Of a stretch of 8,844 nt of DNA, positions 1 through 6,656 are shown in pieces. The stretch covers positions 688 through 9,531 of the forward strand of contig DAQB01000089.1 of assembly GCA_002502705.1 (NCBI GenBank), written 5' to 3'. The notes under the pieces were generated by a model. It saw only the letters and a list, made by a program, of their open reading frames with translations, ran no database searches and was not told the origin of the DNA. Made by a program: the position numbers and the translations under genes. The DNA is from Thermoplasmatales archaeon UBA582 (lineage in GTDB: Archaea; Thermoplasmatota; Thermoplasmata; Thermoplasmatales; Thermoplasmataceae). Each line of letters begins with the position of its first letter. Positions within the stretch are counted from its first letter, which is position 1.

Positions 1-534
1 GTTTTCTCTCTTTATTTTTTTCTTCCAGCCTTCATTGCGAATCCTGCTGCCGTAATAACTAAGGGAAAAACTAAGATGGATTTTGGGAAATCCATGCCGG
101 ATGGCAAGAGGATCCTAGGTGACGGGAAGTCCTGGGGGGGCCTTTTTGGTGGGATCGCCCTTGGATATATCGCCGGGCTGATATTTTCAGGCATCGGGTT
201 AATAGCAGGTTCTCCTGTGAACTATAGTTATTTGTACTACCTGTTTTCAATACAGATTCTGGCACTTTCATCTGGTTCGATGATAGGGGATTCAACGGGA
301 TCATTCATTAAGAGGAGACTTGGGATGAAAAGTGGACAGAATGGGTTTCTCCTGGATCAATATCCATTTGCTGTTATTGCTTTGATTTTCATATTCCTTG
401 CTTCTCCATCCTTCTTTTACAGAGTCTACTGGAATATTCCGGCGATCCTTGTTATCTTCATAGTGACGCCTCCGATTCACAGAGCAGTGAATATAATAGG
501 ATATAAAATGAAAAGGAAGAGTGTGCCTTGGTAG
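1..534 (+). CDS. carS: CDP-archaeol synthase (CarS), 5' end cut by window edge
   Basis: Integral membrane enzyme that makes CDP-archaeol from CTP and 2,3-di-O-geranylgeranylglyceryl phosphate, the activation step of archaeal phospholipid synthesis. The frame is open from the first base, so the first ATG inside (position 76) is not the start: the residues before it (LPAFIANPAAV) are typical of the family N-terminus. About 177 residues are visible and perhaps 5-15 are missing. Counting from the first codon, the family signature DFGKSMPDGKRILGDGKSWGG lies near residues 27-47. A polar cytidylyltransferase-like segment follows, with GDS at 96-98, KR at 104-105 and LLDQYPF near 117-123. Hydrophobic segments lie near 48-72, 78-95, 123-136 and 145-158. 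The gene ends in TAG and its last 7 bases overlap the start of pth2, so the two are probably co-transcribed. The identification is firm; only the true start is unknown. Confidence 0.9.
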   Translation, partial: VFSLYFFLPAFIANPAAVITKGKTKMDFGKSMPDGKRILGDGKSWGGLFGGIALGYIAGLIFSGIGLIAGSPVNYSYLYYLFSIQILALSSGSMIGDSTGSFIKRRLGMKSGQNGFLLDQYPFAVIALIFIFLASPSFFYRVYWNIPAILVIFIVTPPIHRAVNIIGYKMKRKSVPW

Positions 535-887
535 ACGAGATAAAGATGGTAATTGTCGTCAGAAAAGACCTGGATCTTGGAAAGGGAAAGATGGCTGCTC
601 AGGTGGCTCATGCGGCTGTTACTCTTGCACTTCATGCGATGAAAAAGGATAAAAGGATGTTCAGGAACTGGATCGACCAGGGACAGAGAAAAGTCGTGGT
701 TAAAGCCGATACCCTGCAGATCCTTTATTCACTGAAAGAACAGTTCGAATCCGAGGGTGTATCAACCTCTGTTATTACAGACGCAGGCCTGACTCAGGTC
801 CCTCCCGGTACCGTAACATGCCTTGGGGCCGGTCCTGATTTCTCAGATAAGATAGACAAGGTAACTGGCGAACTTCCTCTTTACTGA
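528..887 (+). CDS. pth2: Peptidyl-tRNA hydrolase, archaeal/eukaryotic type (Pth2)
   Basis: Cytosolic enzyme that releases peptides from peptidyl-tRNA dropped by stalled ribosomes, recycling the tRNA. The 119-residue length is normal for Pth2. The N-terminal motif with GKGKMAAQVAHAAV (residues 18-31) and the C-terminal TDAGLTQVPPGTVTCLGAGP (84-103) are the two family signatures; the conserved Lys, Asp and Thr of the active site fall in them. Two starts are possible: TTG at 528, overlapping the end of carS and preceded by a purine-rich GGAAG (515-519) at suitable spacing, or ATG at 546, giving MVIVVRKDL with no clear ribosome binding site. I prefer TTG because of the ribosome site and the coupling to carS. 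It ends in TGA and the convergent PLP-enzyme gene stops one base later. Confidence 0.93.
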   Translation: MVDEIKMVIVVRKDLDLGKGKMAAQVAHAAVTLALHAMKKDKRMFRNWIDQGQRKVVVKADTLQILYSLKEQFESEGVSTSVITDAGLTQVPPGTVTCLGAGPDFSDKIDKVTGELPLY

Positions 888-888
888 T

Positions 889-2052
889 CTAAGAAAGCGC
901 CATCTGAAAATCCTCTATTAAATCCTCCGCCTCCTCTATGCCGACGGACAACCTTATGAGACCTTCAGATATCCCAAGTGCCTTCCTATCTTCCGGGGAT
1001 AACGACGCATGTGACGTGTCGGATGGAAGAGTCACAAGGGTTTCTACCCCCCCGAGACTTGGGGCCATTGCACCCACGGTCATTCGGGACATCATCTTTC
1101 TGGCTCCACTGATTCCGCCTTTGAGTTCAAATGATATCATTCCACCAAATCCTGTTAGATTCTTTTCAGCTATCTCATGATACCTGGATGATTTCAGTCC
1201 CGGATAATTGACCTTTACCACCTGTTGATGCTGTTCAAGAAAAGATGCGATCTTCATCGCATTTTCATTATGCGCCTTCATTCTAAGACCGAGTGTCTTT
1301 AATCCTCTGAGACCGAGGAAAGCCTGTATTGGATCTGGGACGCCTCCAAGATTTTTCCTCATAGCGCTTATCTCTTTCATGTATCCGGAAGAAAAACCTG
1401 CAAGACCAAGAATTATGTCACTGTGACCACCTATATACTTGGTTCCGCTGTGCACCGAAATAGATGCGCCAAGTTTTGTTGGATTCTGATTATATGGGGA
1501 CGCGAAGGTAGCATCTACTACCAGAGGTACCCCCGTTTCCTGAAGCGCCTTCCCTAAAGATCTGATGTCTGAAACACCCATTGTGGGATTAAGAATGGAT
1601 TCGGTAAAGACAGCTCTGTATTTTCTGAAATCGAGATTGGCTTTGTTGAGATTATCAAGAGAAACAAAATCCGTTTCTATTCCGAAAGATTTCAACGTTT
1701 TTTTGAATAATGTAAGCGTTTCGCCATAAAGATCGCTTACAGACAACAGCCGGTCTCCTGTTTTCAGCAAAGAGAGCATTGTTGTTGAAATTGCCGCCAT
1801 GCCTGATGAGAAGGAAAGTGCTGAATCAACCATGTCGAGTGCAGCGTATTTTCTTTCAAGTGCTTCCAGCGTAGGGTTTCCAACACGTGTATAAAGAAAG
1901 GGTTTTCCAGTCGAGTGATCAACTGCTGCACCTGAAGCCTCATTTGGTGTTATAAAAGTGGAGTTTTCGAATATCGGTGTGATGACATTTCCAACCTGTT
2001 TATCTTTAACCTCTCCCTCCTGCACTGCCCTTGTATTAAATCCTCTTGTCAT
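889..2052 (-). CDS. Cystathionine gamma-synthase/lyase family PLP enzyme (Cys/Met metabolism)
   Basis: PLP-dependent fold-type I enzyme of the Cys/Met metabolism family, 387 residues, the usual full length. Visible motifs: YTRVGNPTLEALE (54-66), whose Tyr and Arg contact the cofactor phosphate of the neighbouring subunit; SSGMAAI (82-88); DLYGET (107-112), with the Tyr that stacks on PLP; VVDATFASP (178-186), whose Asp180 binds the pyridine nitrogen; SVHSGTKYIGGHSD (199-212), with Lys205 as the Schiff-base lysine; and C-terminal SLGGVETLVTLP and RLSVGIE (367-373), with the substrate-carboxylate Arg. All catalytic residues are present. Members include cystathionine gamma-synthase, cystathionine beta- or gamma-lyase, methionine gamma-lyase and O-acylhomoserine sulfhydrylase; sequence alone does not separate them and no sulfur-pathway neighbour helps. 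No strong TATA box is visible upstream; GTTAAGGTT (about 2073-2081, minus strand) is a weak candidate. Confidence 0.9.
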   Translation of the reverse strand: MTRGFNTRAVQEGEVKDKQVGNVITPIFENSTFITPNEASGAAVDHSTGKPFLYTRVGNPTLEALERKYAALDMVDSALSFSSGMAAISTTMLSLLKTGDRLLSVSDLYGETLTLFKKTLKSFGIETDFVSLDNLNKANLDFRKYRAVFTESILNPTMGVSDIRSLGKALQETGVPLVVDATFASPYNQNPTKLGASISVHSGTKYIGGHSDIILGLAGFSSGYMKEISAMRKNLGGVPDPIQAFLGLRGLKTLGLRMKAHNENAMKIASFLEQHQQVVKVNYPGLKSSRYHEIAEKNLTGFGGMISFELKGGISGARKMMSRMTVGAMAPSLGGVETLVTLPSDTSHASLSPEDRKALGISEGLIRLSVGIEEAEDLIEDFQMALS

Positions 2053-2150
2053 AGATCAATAACGAAAAGAGAACCTTAACCCTTTTGCCTTTAGAAAAAT
2101 GCAATATTGGACCAAATGTTGTTCACAATTTTTTGAAAAAGCATGCTACC

Positions 2151-2167
2151 TTTTTATTATTAAATAT
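2151..2167 (+). promoter_or_regulatory. Probable TATA element of the thymidylate kinase gene
   Basis: AT-only stretch in the divergent gap between the PLP enzyme and tmk. Its centre near 2156 predicts a transcript start close to 2182 rather than 2173, which bears on the choice of start codon for tmk. Assignment is by position and composition only. Confidence 0.35.
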
Positions 2168-2172
2168 CATCC

Positions 2173-2778
2173 ATGCTTGATTTGAAAGGAAAATTCATTG
2201 CGTTGGAAGGAATCGACGGCTCCGGAAAAACTGAGCTTGCAAGATCACTTAGAGCGCATCTGGAGCGCAGAGCCAAGAAGGTCTGGATTACATCTGAACC
2301 AACAGAGTGGTTTAGGTCGTATGTAAGTATATTGAAGGATGTCAGAGATCCACTTTCACTGTTCCTGCTATTCACGATAGACAGAAACTCCCATCAGAAG
2401 GAAATCTCTCAGAAACTGAATGAATATGATTATGTCATTTCAGATAGATATCTGTTCTCATCTTACGCTTATCAGGGGTATATGCTCAAAGAATTTTTCA
2501 AGACTTATGATGATGCGATTAAATGGATGAAAAATGTTTCAAAGGTCATTACTGTGAGGCCGGAACTTACATTTTACATCGCTATTGATGAAAAAACTGC
2601 TATAGAGAGGATAAAAAAGGTAAGGCAGATGGATGAACTGGAAAAACTTTTTAATTTAGAAAAAGTCAAAGAAACCTATGAAAAATACCTAATGGGTGAT
2701 ATGATTACAATAGATGGATTGAAGGATAAGAATGCAGTATTGAAAGACGTTATGGATTATTTAGATCCTGAAATATAA
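2173..2778 (+). CDS. tmk: Thymidylate kinase
   Basis: Cytosolic kinase that phosphorylates dTMP to dTDP with ATP, on the path to dTTP. The 201-residue length fits the family. In order: P-loop GIDGSGKT (13-20); SEPTEW (41-46), matching the family's EPT segment; the ISDRYLFSSYAYQG motif (89-102), whose Asp-Arg acts in nucleotide binding and catalysis; strand TFYIAID (133-139); and a LID region near 142-158 (AIERIKKVRQMDELEK). The residue after the P-loop Thr is Glu rather than the more common Thr or Ser, a small deviation. ATG at 2173 is the default start. TTG at 2182 would give KGKFIALEGIDGSGKT right after the initiator, a very typical Tmk N-terminus, and fits the TATA position better. It ends in TAA, directly abutting the stop codon of the convergent methionine aminopeptidase gene. 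Confidence 0.92.
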   Translation: MLDLKGKFIALEGIDGSGKTELARSLRAHLERRAKKVWITSEPTEWFRSYVSILKDVRDPLSLFLLFTIDRNSHQKEISQKLNEYDYVISDRYLFSSYAYQGYMLKEFFKTYDDAIKWMKNVSKVITVRPELTFYIAIDEKTAIERIKKVRQMDELEKLFNLEKVKETYEKYLMGDMITIDGLKDKNAVLKDVMDYLDPEI

Positions 2779-3660
2779 TTACAAAGTTGTAACAACAACG
2801 CTGTCGGATGACATCAAAATGGTGTGTTCAGACTGAGCAATCATAGACCCTCTGTGTTCCTTTAATATCGCAAATTCTGAAATCTGTTTATTTTTCATCA
2901 TCATTTTAAGATATTTCTCGTAATCTGGCTTGACCTCGTATAGCCACCTCTCAGCGAATGGTATTGTCTTGAACCTGTTAAACGCAATATCATTCTGATC
3001 CACTTTAGTGCCGCTGAAAATGTATATGTTTCCTCCCGGCCCGTTGTGTATCATTCCTATGCCGGTTGATGCAAAAGGTTCGATGGCGAAAACAGAACCA
3101 GCCTGCAGTACGTTTCAGTTACCGTCATCATAGTTTGGTATGAAAGGTGATGAATGCAGGTCGTATCTCCCGACGCCGTGTCCGCCAAGGTTTTTGACCG
3201 GTTTAAAACCATACTCTGCAATTGTTTCTCCAATTATCCTGCCGATATCCCTTACATGAACACCAGGCCGCAATATCGAAATGGCTTTGTTCAGTGCATC
3301 CCGCGTACAATCGATCAGATCACTGAATTTGCCTTTTCCACCAACCTCCACGGTTGCTGCGTTGTCTGAAAGATATCCATCGACGCTTGCACCTATATCT
3401 ACCTTGACGAGGTCTCCAGAAGAGAATGTTTTTTTATCTGAATGGAAAGGAGTGTAATGTGCAGCCTCGTTATTTATTGACAGATTTATCGGGAAAGAGG
3501 GGCGGGCACCCATTTCTACAATAAGTGCTTCAGTTTTCTTTGCAACGTCAAGAAGCGATACACCAGGACCGATCTCAGTGATCGCTTTTTCAAGGGCAAG
3601 TTTACCGATCTTACCTGCCTCAAGAAATTTTGCCTTCTCATCGGGTGTCAACACGCCCAT
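2779..3660 (-). pseudogene. map: Type II methionine aminopeptidase interrupted by an in-frame TGA
   Basis: Metalloenzyme that removes the initiator methionine from nascent proteins. Read through, the frame is 293 codons, the normal length of archaeal MetAP2 (about 295). The TGA at codon 182 leaves an upstream 181-residue piece and a downstream in-frame piece. The metal ligands are all present: Asp88 (VKVDIG), Asp99 (LSDNA), His161 (LGGHGVG), Glu194 (VFAIEPF) and Glu278 (AQSEHTI); so is the substrate-side His68 (AAHYTP). Both glutamates lie after the TGA, so the upstream fragment alone cannot be active. Homology continues at once after the stop (NVLQAGSVFAIEPFAS), with no frameshift and no deletion of a core element. 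It is either a recent nonsense mutation, a base-calling or assembly error, or read-through. The next ATG after the stop (3054) lies beyond Glu194, so reinitiation there would not restore activity. A TATA box sits 25 bases before the ATG. Confidence 0.88.
3115..3117 (-). other. In-frame TGA (codon 182) inside the methionine aminopeptidase gene
   Basis: The minus strand reads GGT AAC TGA AAC GTA CTG CAG GCT (Gly-Asn-stop-Asn-Val-Leu-Gln-Ala). The site lies in the loop before the VFAIEPF strand, which varies between family members. GGA (Gly) to TGA, or CGA (Arg) to TGA, is a one-base change. TGA is the normal stop of pth2, the Rieske gene, the ETF gene and the toxin gene here, so a general reassignment of UGA is unlikely. 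Confidence 0.9.
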
Positions 3661-3680
3661 TATTGGTTATATCAAGATTG

Positions 3681-3689
3681 GATATAAAT
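3681..3689 (-). promoter_or_regulatory. TATA box of the methionine aminopeptidase gene
   Basis: Minus-strand ATTTATATC is centred about 25 bases before the ATG at 3660, the spacing expected when the transcript begins at or next to the start codon (leaderless mRNA). The promoter looks intact although the gene carries a nonsense codon. Confidence 0.6.
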
Positions 3690-3731
3690 TTCAGATATTT
3701 TTAAAGAAAAATTCTGTTAAAACGTCAAAAG

Positions 3732-3741
3732 ATTATAATTA
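3732..3741 (+). promoter_or_regulatory. TATA box of the Rieske-ETF operon
   Basis: ATTATAATTA is centred about 25 bases before the ATG at 3761, again consistent with a leaderless transcript. It lies about 50 bases from the opposing methionine aminopeptidase TATA box, so the 100-base gap is a compact divergent promoter region. Confidence 0.55.
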
Positions 3742-3760
3742 ATCTAATTATTATGGGATT

Positions 3761-4081
3761 ATGGCATGGTACAAGGTTGGAAAGGAAAGCAGCATGAAGG
3801 ATGGAGATCTCATGAAGACAAAGGTTAATGAAACCGAGGTTCTACTGATAAAGATCAAGGATAAAATCTATGCGACATCCTGTTACTGCACACATGAAGA
3901 CTACGATCTTTCCGAGGGTTTTGTTGATGACGGCAAACTAATATGCCCGAATCATTTTGCAACCTTTGAACCAGCTGACGGTTCAGTTGTGAGTCCACCA
4001 GAAGGATCAGGTGATATTTCCCCACTCAAATCCTATAAGGTTAAGAGCGAAAACGGTGAAATCTTCGTGGAAGTTACATGA
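3761..4081 (+). CDS. Soluble Rieske-type [2Fe-2S] ferredoxin
   Basis: Small electron carrier of 106 residues. The Rieske cluster motif is complete: C43-T-H45 and C62-P-N-H65, with 16 residues between His45 and Cys62. Two cysteines and two histidines therefore bind a [2Fe-2S] cluster. There is no signal peptide or membrane anchor, so it should be cytosolic, and the length is close to archaeal sulredoxin-type Rieske ferredoxins and to the ferredoxin components of dioxygenases and nitrite reductase small subunits. Cys41 lies next to the first ligand, but there is no partner matching the disulfide of bc1 Rieske proteins. The stop codon overlaps the ATG of the fused ETF gene (ATGA, 4078-4081), so the two are translationally coupled. 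This suggests it exchanges electrons with the ETF; that link is inferred from context. Confidence 0.88.
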   Translation: MAWYKVGKESSMKDGDLMKTKVNETEVLLIKIKDKIYATSCYCTHEDYDLSEGFVDDGKLICPNHFATFEPADGSVVSPPEGSGDISPLKSYKVKSENGEIFVEVT

Positions 4082-5787
4082 AGATTCTAGTCTTCGTAAA
4101 ACAGATACCTGAAATAAGCAGGATTGAGTTTGATCCCAAAACAAAACGTATAGTAAGAGACAAAGTACCGTTAATCATAAATCCCTTTGACAAGAGGGCT
4201 GTTGAGGAGGGCATTAGGATAAAGGAGAAGATTGGTGGAGAAGTTGTTGTTGCAACAATGGGACCTCCTTCTGCGGCTGATGTTCTGAACAATTCACTGC
4301 GGATGGGAGCAGATAGGGCAATACTAATATCAGATCCTGCCTATGCTGGATCGGATACCTGGATTACTTCGAGAATACTTTCTCTTGTGACAAAGAAGAT
4401 ATCTCCGGATCTCGTTTTACTGGGAAAATATTCACTTGATGGAGAAACATCGCAGGTACCGCCGGAAGTTGCGATCCTGTCTGGCTATTCTTACAAGACT
4501 TCCGTTTCAAGGATAGAGGTTTTATCCGATAACGATGTTAATGTTGAACAGGAGACAGAAGACGGCCTGGAAGTATACAGAATGAAGTTCCCTCTTCTTG
4601 TCTCGGTAAGCGAAAAGATAAACAGGGCGAGATTCGTAAAACCTGAAATACCTGATATGAGCTCCAGAATAGAAAGGTGGTCTGCTGCTGATGTTGGGGG
4701 CAATATAACAGGTAGCATGTCTCCGACAGTGGTTGAATCAACGGAGATAGTTGAAAGTAAAAGAAGGGTCAGTTTCCTGAAAAGTATTGATGAAATTAAT
4801 AAAATGATTATGGACAAATTGCAGTCAGGAAAGGAAAACACAGATTTTGTTTTACAGGATCCTCCTGATGCAGATCACGATAAGTTTGCACTTGTTGTAT
4901 CAGCTGGGGATGCCAGAGTTACATATGAGATAGCAGGAAAGCTGAGCAGTCTGGGAGTTGAAAATAATCATGCAGTTGTCGTCGCCGGGCAGCAGGTTCC
5001 ACAAAACTTTGCCGGTCTTTCGTGCAACGAATACATTCACATAAAGACAGATTCATTGACTGCATACACAGATGAAATAGAGAAGATTATAAGAAACAGG
5101 AAACCAGAATACGTTGTTTTTCCATCTAACGTGAAGGGCAGGGAGATGGCCGCTGCAGTTGCTGCGAAATTTGAGATCGGCCTGACTGCTGATTGCGTTG
5201 ACCTGAAGTTGGAAAATAACAGACTTATTCAGTTTAAACCTGCATTTGGTGGTGGGATGGTTGCAAGGATTACAACCAAGACCAAACCGGAAATGGCAAC
5301 TGTCAGGCCTGGAATTTTCAGGCTTGCAAAAACTGATAAAAAATTTAAAGTATCCTCAATTGAACCAGATTCCAATTATCCCGATATTCCAGTATCAAGT
5401 CAGAAAGTCGAAAGCCAATTCAAACCGCTGCAGGGAGCGCGTATTGTTGTTGGAATTGGAAAAGGACTGATTAAAAAAGACAATGTTGCTTTGGCCATGG
5501 AGTTTGCCTCAAGGATAGGAGCAGCAATCGGTGGAACAAGACCGATAATTGATCTGAACTGGCTGCCACGGCAACAGCAGATTGGTCTAACAGGTTATTC
5601 TATTGCACCAGAACTATACATTGCAATAGGTATATCAGGGCATGATAACCATGTTGTTGGTACAAGATATGCAAAGACCATTATTTCCATAAACAAGGAC
5701 AAAAGTGCACCTGTGTTCAATTACTCGGATTATGGTTATATCTCAGATTCTATTGAGTTCCTGAATTCAGTCCTGAAAAGTACCTGA
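4078..5787 (+). CDS. Electron transfer flavoprotein, fused beta-alpha chain (FixA-FixB fusion)
   Basis: Cytosolic flavoprotein that shuttles electrons between dehydrogenases and an acceptor. One 569-residue chain carries both subunits. The beta-type half (about 1-245) begins MKILVFVKQIPE and contains INPFDKRAVEEG (34-45) and the nucleotide-site loop DGETSQVPPE (121-130). A linker (about 246-265) leads to the alpha-type half, with TVRPGIF (408-414), GAAIGGTRP (481-489), QIGLTGYSIAPELYIAIGISG (501-521), INKDKSAPVF (538-547) and DYGYISD (551-557), the complete alpha FAD signature. Each half matches a full separate subunit in length, and no stop or frameshift lies between them. Fused ETFs are known in several archaea. 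Purine-rich GGAAG stands just before the ATG, and the gene overlaps the Rieske gene by 4 bases. Whether the beta site holds AMP or a second, bifurcating FAD cannot be settled here. The gene stops 4 bases from the convergent membrane-protein gene. Confidence 0.94.
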   Translation: MKILVFVKQIPEISRIEFDPKTKRIVRDKVPLIINPFDKRAVEEGIRIKEKIGGEVVVATMGPPSAADVLNNSLRMGADRAILISDPAYAGSDTWITSRILSLVTKKISPDLVLLGKYSLDGETSQVPPEVAILSGYSYKTSVSRIEVLSDNDVNVEQETEDGLEVYRMKFPLLVSVSEKINRARFVKPEIPDMSSRIERWSAADVGGNITGSMSPTVVESTEIVESKRRVSFLKSIDEINKMIMDKLQSGKENTDFVLQDPPDADHDKFALVVSAGDARVTYEIAGKLSSLGVENNHAVVVAGQQVPQNFAGLSCNEYIHIKTDSLTAYTDEIEKIIRNRKPEYVVFPSNVKGREMAAAVAAKFEIGLTADCVDLKLENNRLIQFKPAFGGGMVARITTKTKPEMATVRPGIFRLAKTDKKFKVSSIEPDSNYPDIPVSSQKVESQFKPLQGARIVVGIGKGLIKKDNVALAMEFASRIGAAIGGTRPIIDLNWLPRQQQIGLTGYSIAPELYIAIGISGHDNHVVGTRYAKTIISINKDKSAPVFNYSDYGYISDSIEFLNSVLKST

Positions 5788-5791
5788 TATT

Positions 5792-6415
5792 TCAGTACCT
5801 TGCCCGGTAATAGTCTCTGTAGTATCTGGAACGCGCAGCCTTTCTTGATTTTTCAACCACCTGCAGATAGAGCCCCAAAGGGTAGAGAATACCTGCGATT
5901 ATCTGCGCATCTATTGAAGTCACACCAAGTACAAGAAGGGTAAACCAGAGAAGAAAAGCACCAAGCACTCCTGCAACAACCATTGTTACTCTCTTGTAAA
6001 GAACGTAAACGGCCGCGAAAACAAGGACACTTATAACAAGTATCTCAGGCAAATATGCAGGATAGATTGCAAGCAGAACAAAGAATGTAAGAGCAGCGAA
6101 ACCCACTGATAAGGCTATCTTTACAAAGATGGTCATCAGAAGTGCACCTAAAATAATACCTATGATCAGGACCAGATAAACAGGAGTGCTTGAAAGTGGT
6201 ATGTAATGGAGAAGGAACGAGGCAAATATGTAACCATAATATGCTCCAAGTACAACAAACAGGAGCTTCCAGGTAGTACTTCCCTTAAAAATCAGCGCAA
6301 CTGAAAGAAAGACCAAGCCTATAAGTACGACATAGGATAAACTGGCTGGAAGGTATAAACTATTCAAGAAGAGGCTCTTGAAATAATTCTCTATTGTTGA
6401 TGTTAAACCGACCAT
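5792..6415 (-). CDS. Polytopic membrane protein with Tyr/Arg-rich C-terminal tail, function unknown
   Basis: A 207-residue protein that I do not recognise with confidence. About six or seven hydrophobic helices are visible, near residues 24-43, 50-70, 78-97, 100-120, 123-141, 145-164 and 168-187. No signal peptide cleavage site is evident. The 19-residue tail (189-207) is strongly basic and aromatic, with six Arg, two Lys and five Tyr (ending RYYRDYYRARY), and is probably cytosolic by the positive-inside rule. The even helix spacing with small residues (GAYYGYIFA, GVLGAFLL) resembles TMEM198/DUF4203-like proteins, but this is only a resemblance. There are no transport or catalytic motifs. It is convergent with the ETF gene, 4 bases apart, and has its own TATA-like element upstream, so it is probably transcribed alone. 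Confidence 0.75.
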   Translation of the reverse strand: MVGLTSTIENYFKSLFLNSLYLPASLSYVVLIGLVFLSVALIFKGSTTWKLLFVVLGAYYGYIFASFLLHYIPLSSTPVYLVLIIGIILGALLMTIFVKIALSVGFAALTFFVLLAIYPAYLPEILVISVLVFAAVYVLYKRVTMVVAGVLGAFLLWFTLLVLGVTSIDAQIIAGILYPLGLYLQVVEKSRKAARSRYYRDYYRARY

Positions 6416-6440
6416 AACTGTCAGACATTGTATGACAAGT

Positions 6441-6450
6441 ATTAATATTT
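6441..6450 (-). promoter_or_regulatory. TATA-like element of the polytopic membrane protein gene
   Basis: AAATATTAAT on the minus strand is centred about 30 bases before the ATG at 6415, so the transcript would have at most a few untranslated bases. A 9-base near-palindrome TGTCAGACA (6419-6427) lies between it and the start codon and could be an operator, which is speculative. Confidence 0.4.
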
Positions 6451-6526
6451 TTGGACAATTAACGATAATTATCTCACATATTGAATATTAAATCGAATTA
6501 TTGTAATGGTGGTTGCAGAATTTTTA

Positions 6527-6656
6527 TTTTTTCCATGAACCATTAGATTACCCTTGACGAAATAACGAATTTTGTCTGACATTTGTTAGTAACTTCAATG
6601 CACGAGTATTGATCTTTATCCTAATTGTCCCGAAAAATGAAGTTCATGGTAAAAAA
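6527..6656. repeat. Imperfect inverted repeat pair in the non-coding stretch
   Basis: TTTTTTCCATGAAC (6527-6540) is matched on the other strand by GTTCATGGTAAAAAA (6642-6656): eight exact bases, one extra base, then six more. The arms enclose about 100 bases. They could be the ends of a small decayed mobile element or a chance match in AT-rich DNA. No target duplication is evident. Confidence 0.3.

Noticed and set aside
76..78. ATG at 76 as the start of CDP-archaeol synthase
   Set aside because: The frame is open to the window edge and the upstream residues match the conserved family N-terminus, so the true start lies before the window.
938..1180. Open frame on the plus strand opposite the PLP-enzyme gene
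   Set aside because: Antisense shadow of a well-supported enzyme, with no recognisable motif of its own.
2779..3054. The downstream part of map as an independent 91-residue gene starting at ATG 3054
   Set aside because: It is the in-frame C-terminal part of MetAP2, homology begins 20 codons before this ATG, and no promoter or ribosome site points to it.
3115..3117. UGA in map as a selenocysteine codon
   Set aside because: The position is in a variable loop without a conserved Cys, selenocysteine use is restricted to a few archaeal lineages, and I see no supporting structure. Mutation, error or read-through are more likely.
4491..4841. Minus-strand open frames opposite the ETF gene
   Set aside because: Low-complexity Ser/Leu/Ile-rich translations lying wholly within a strongly supported gene.
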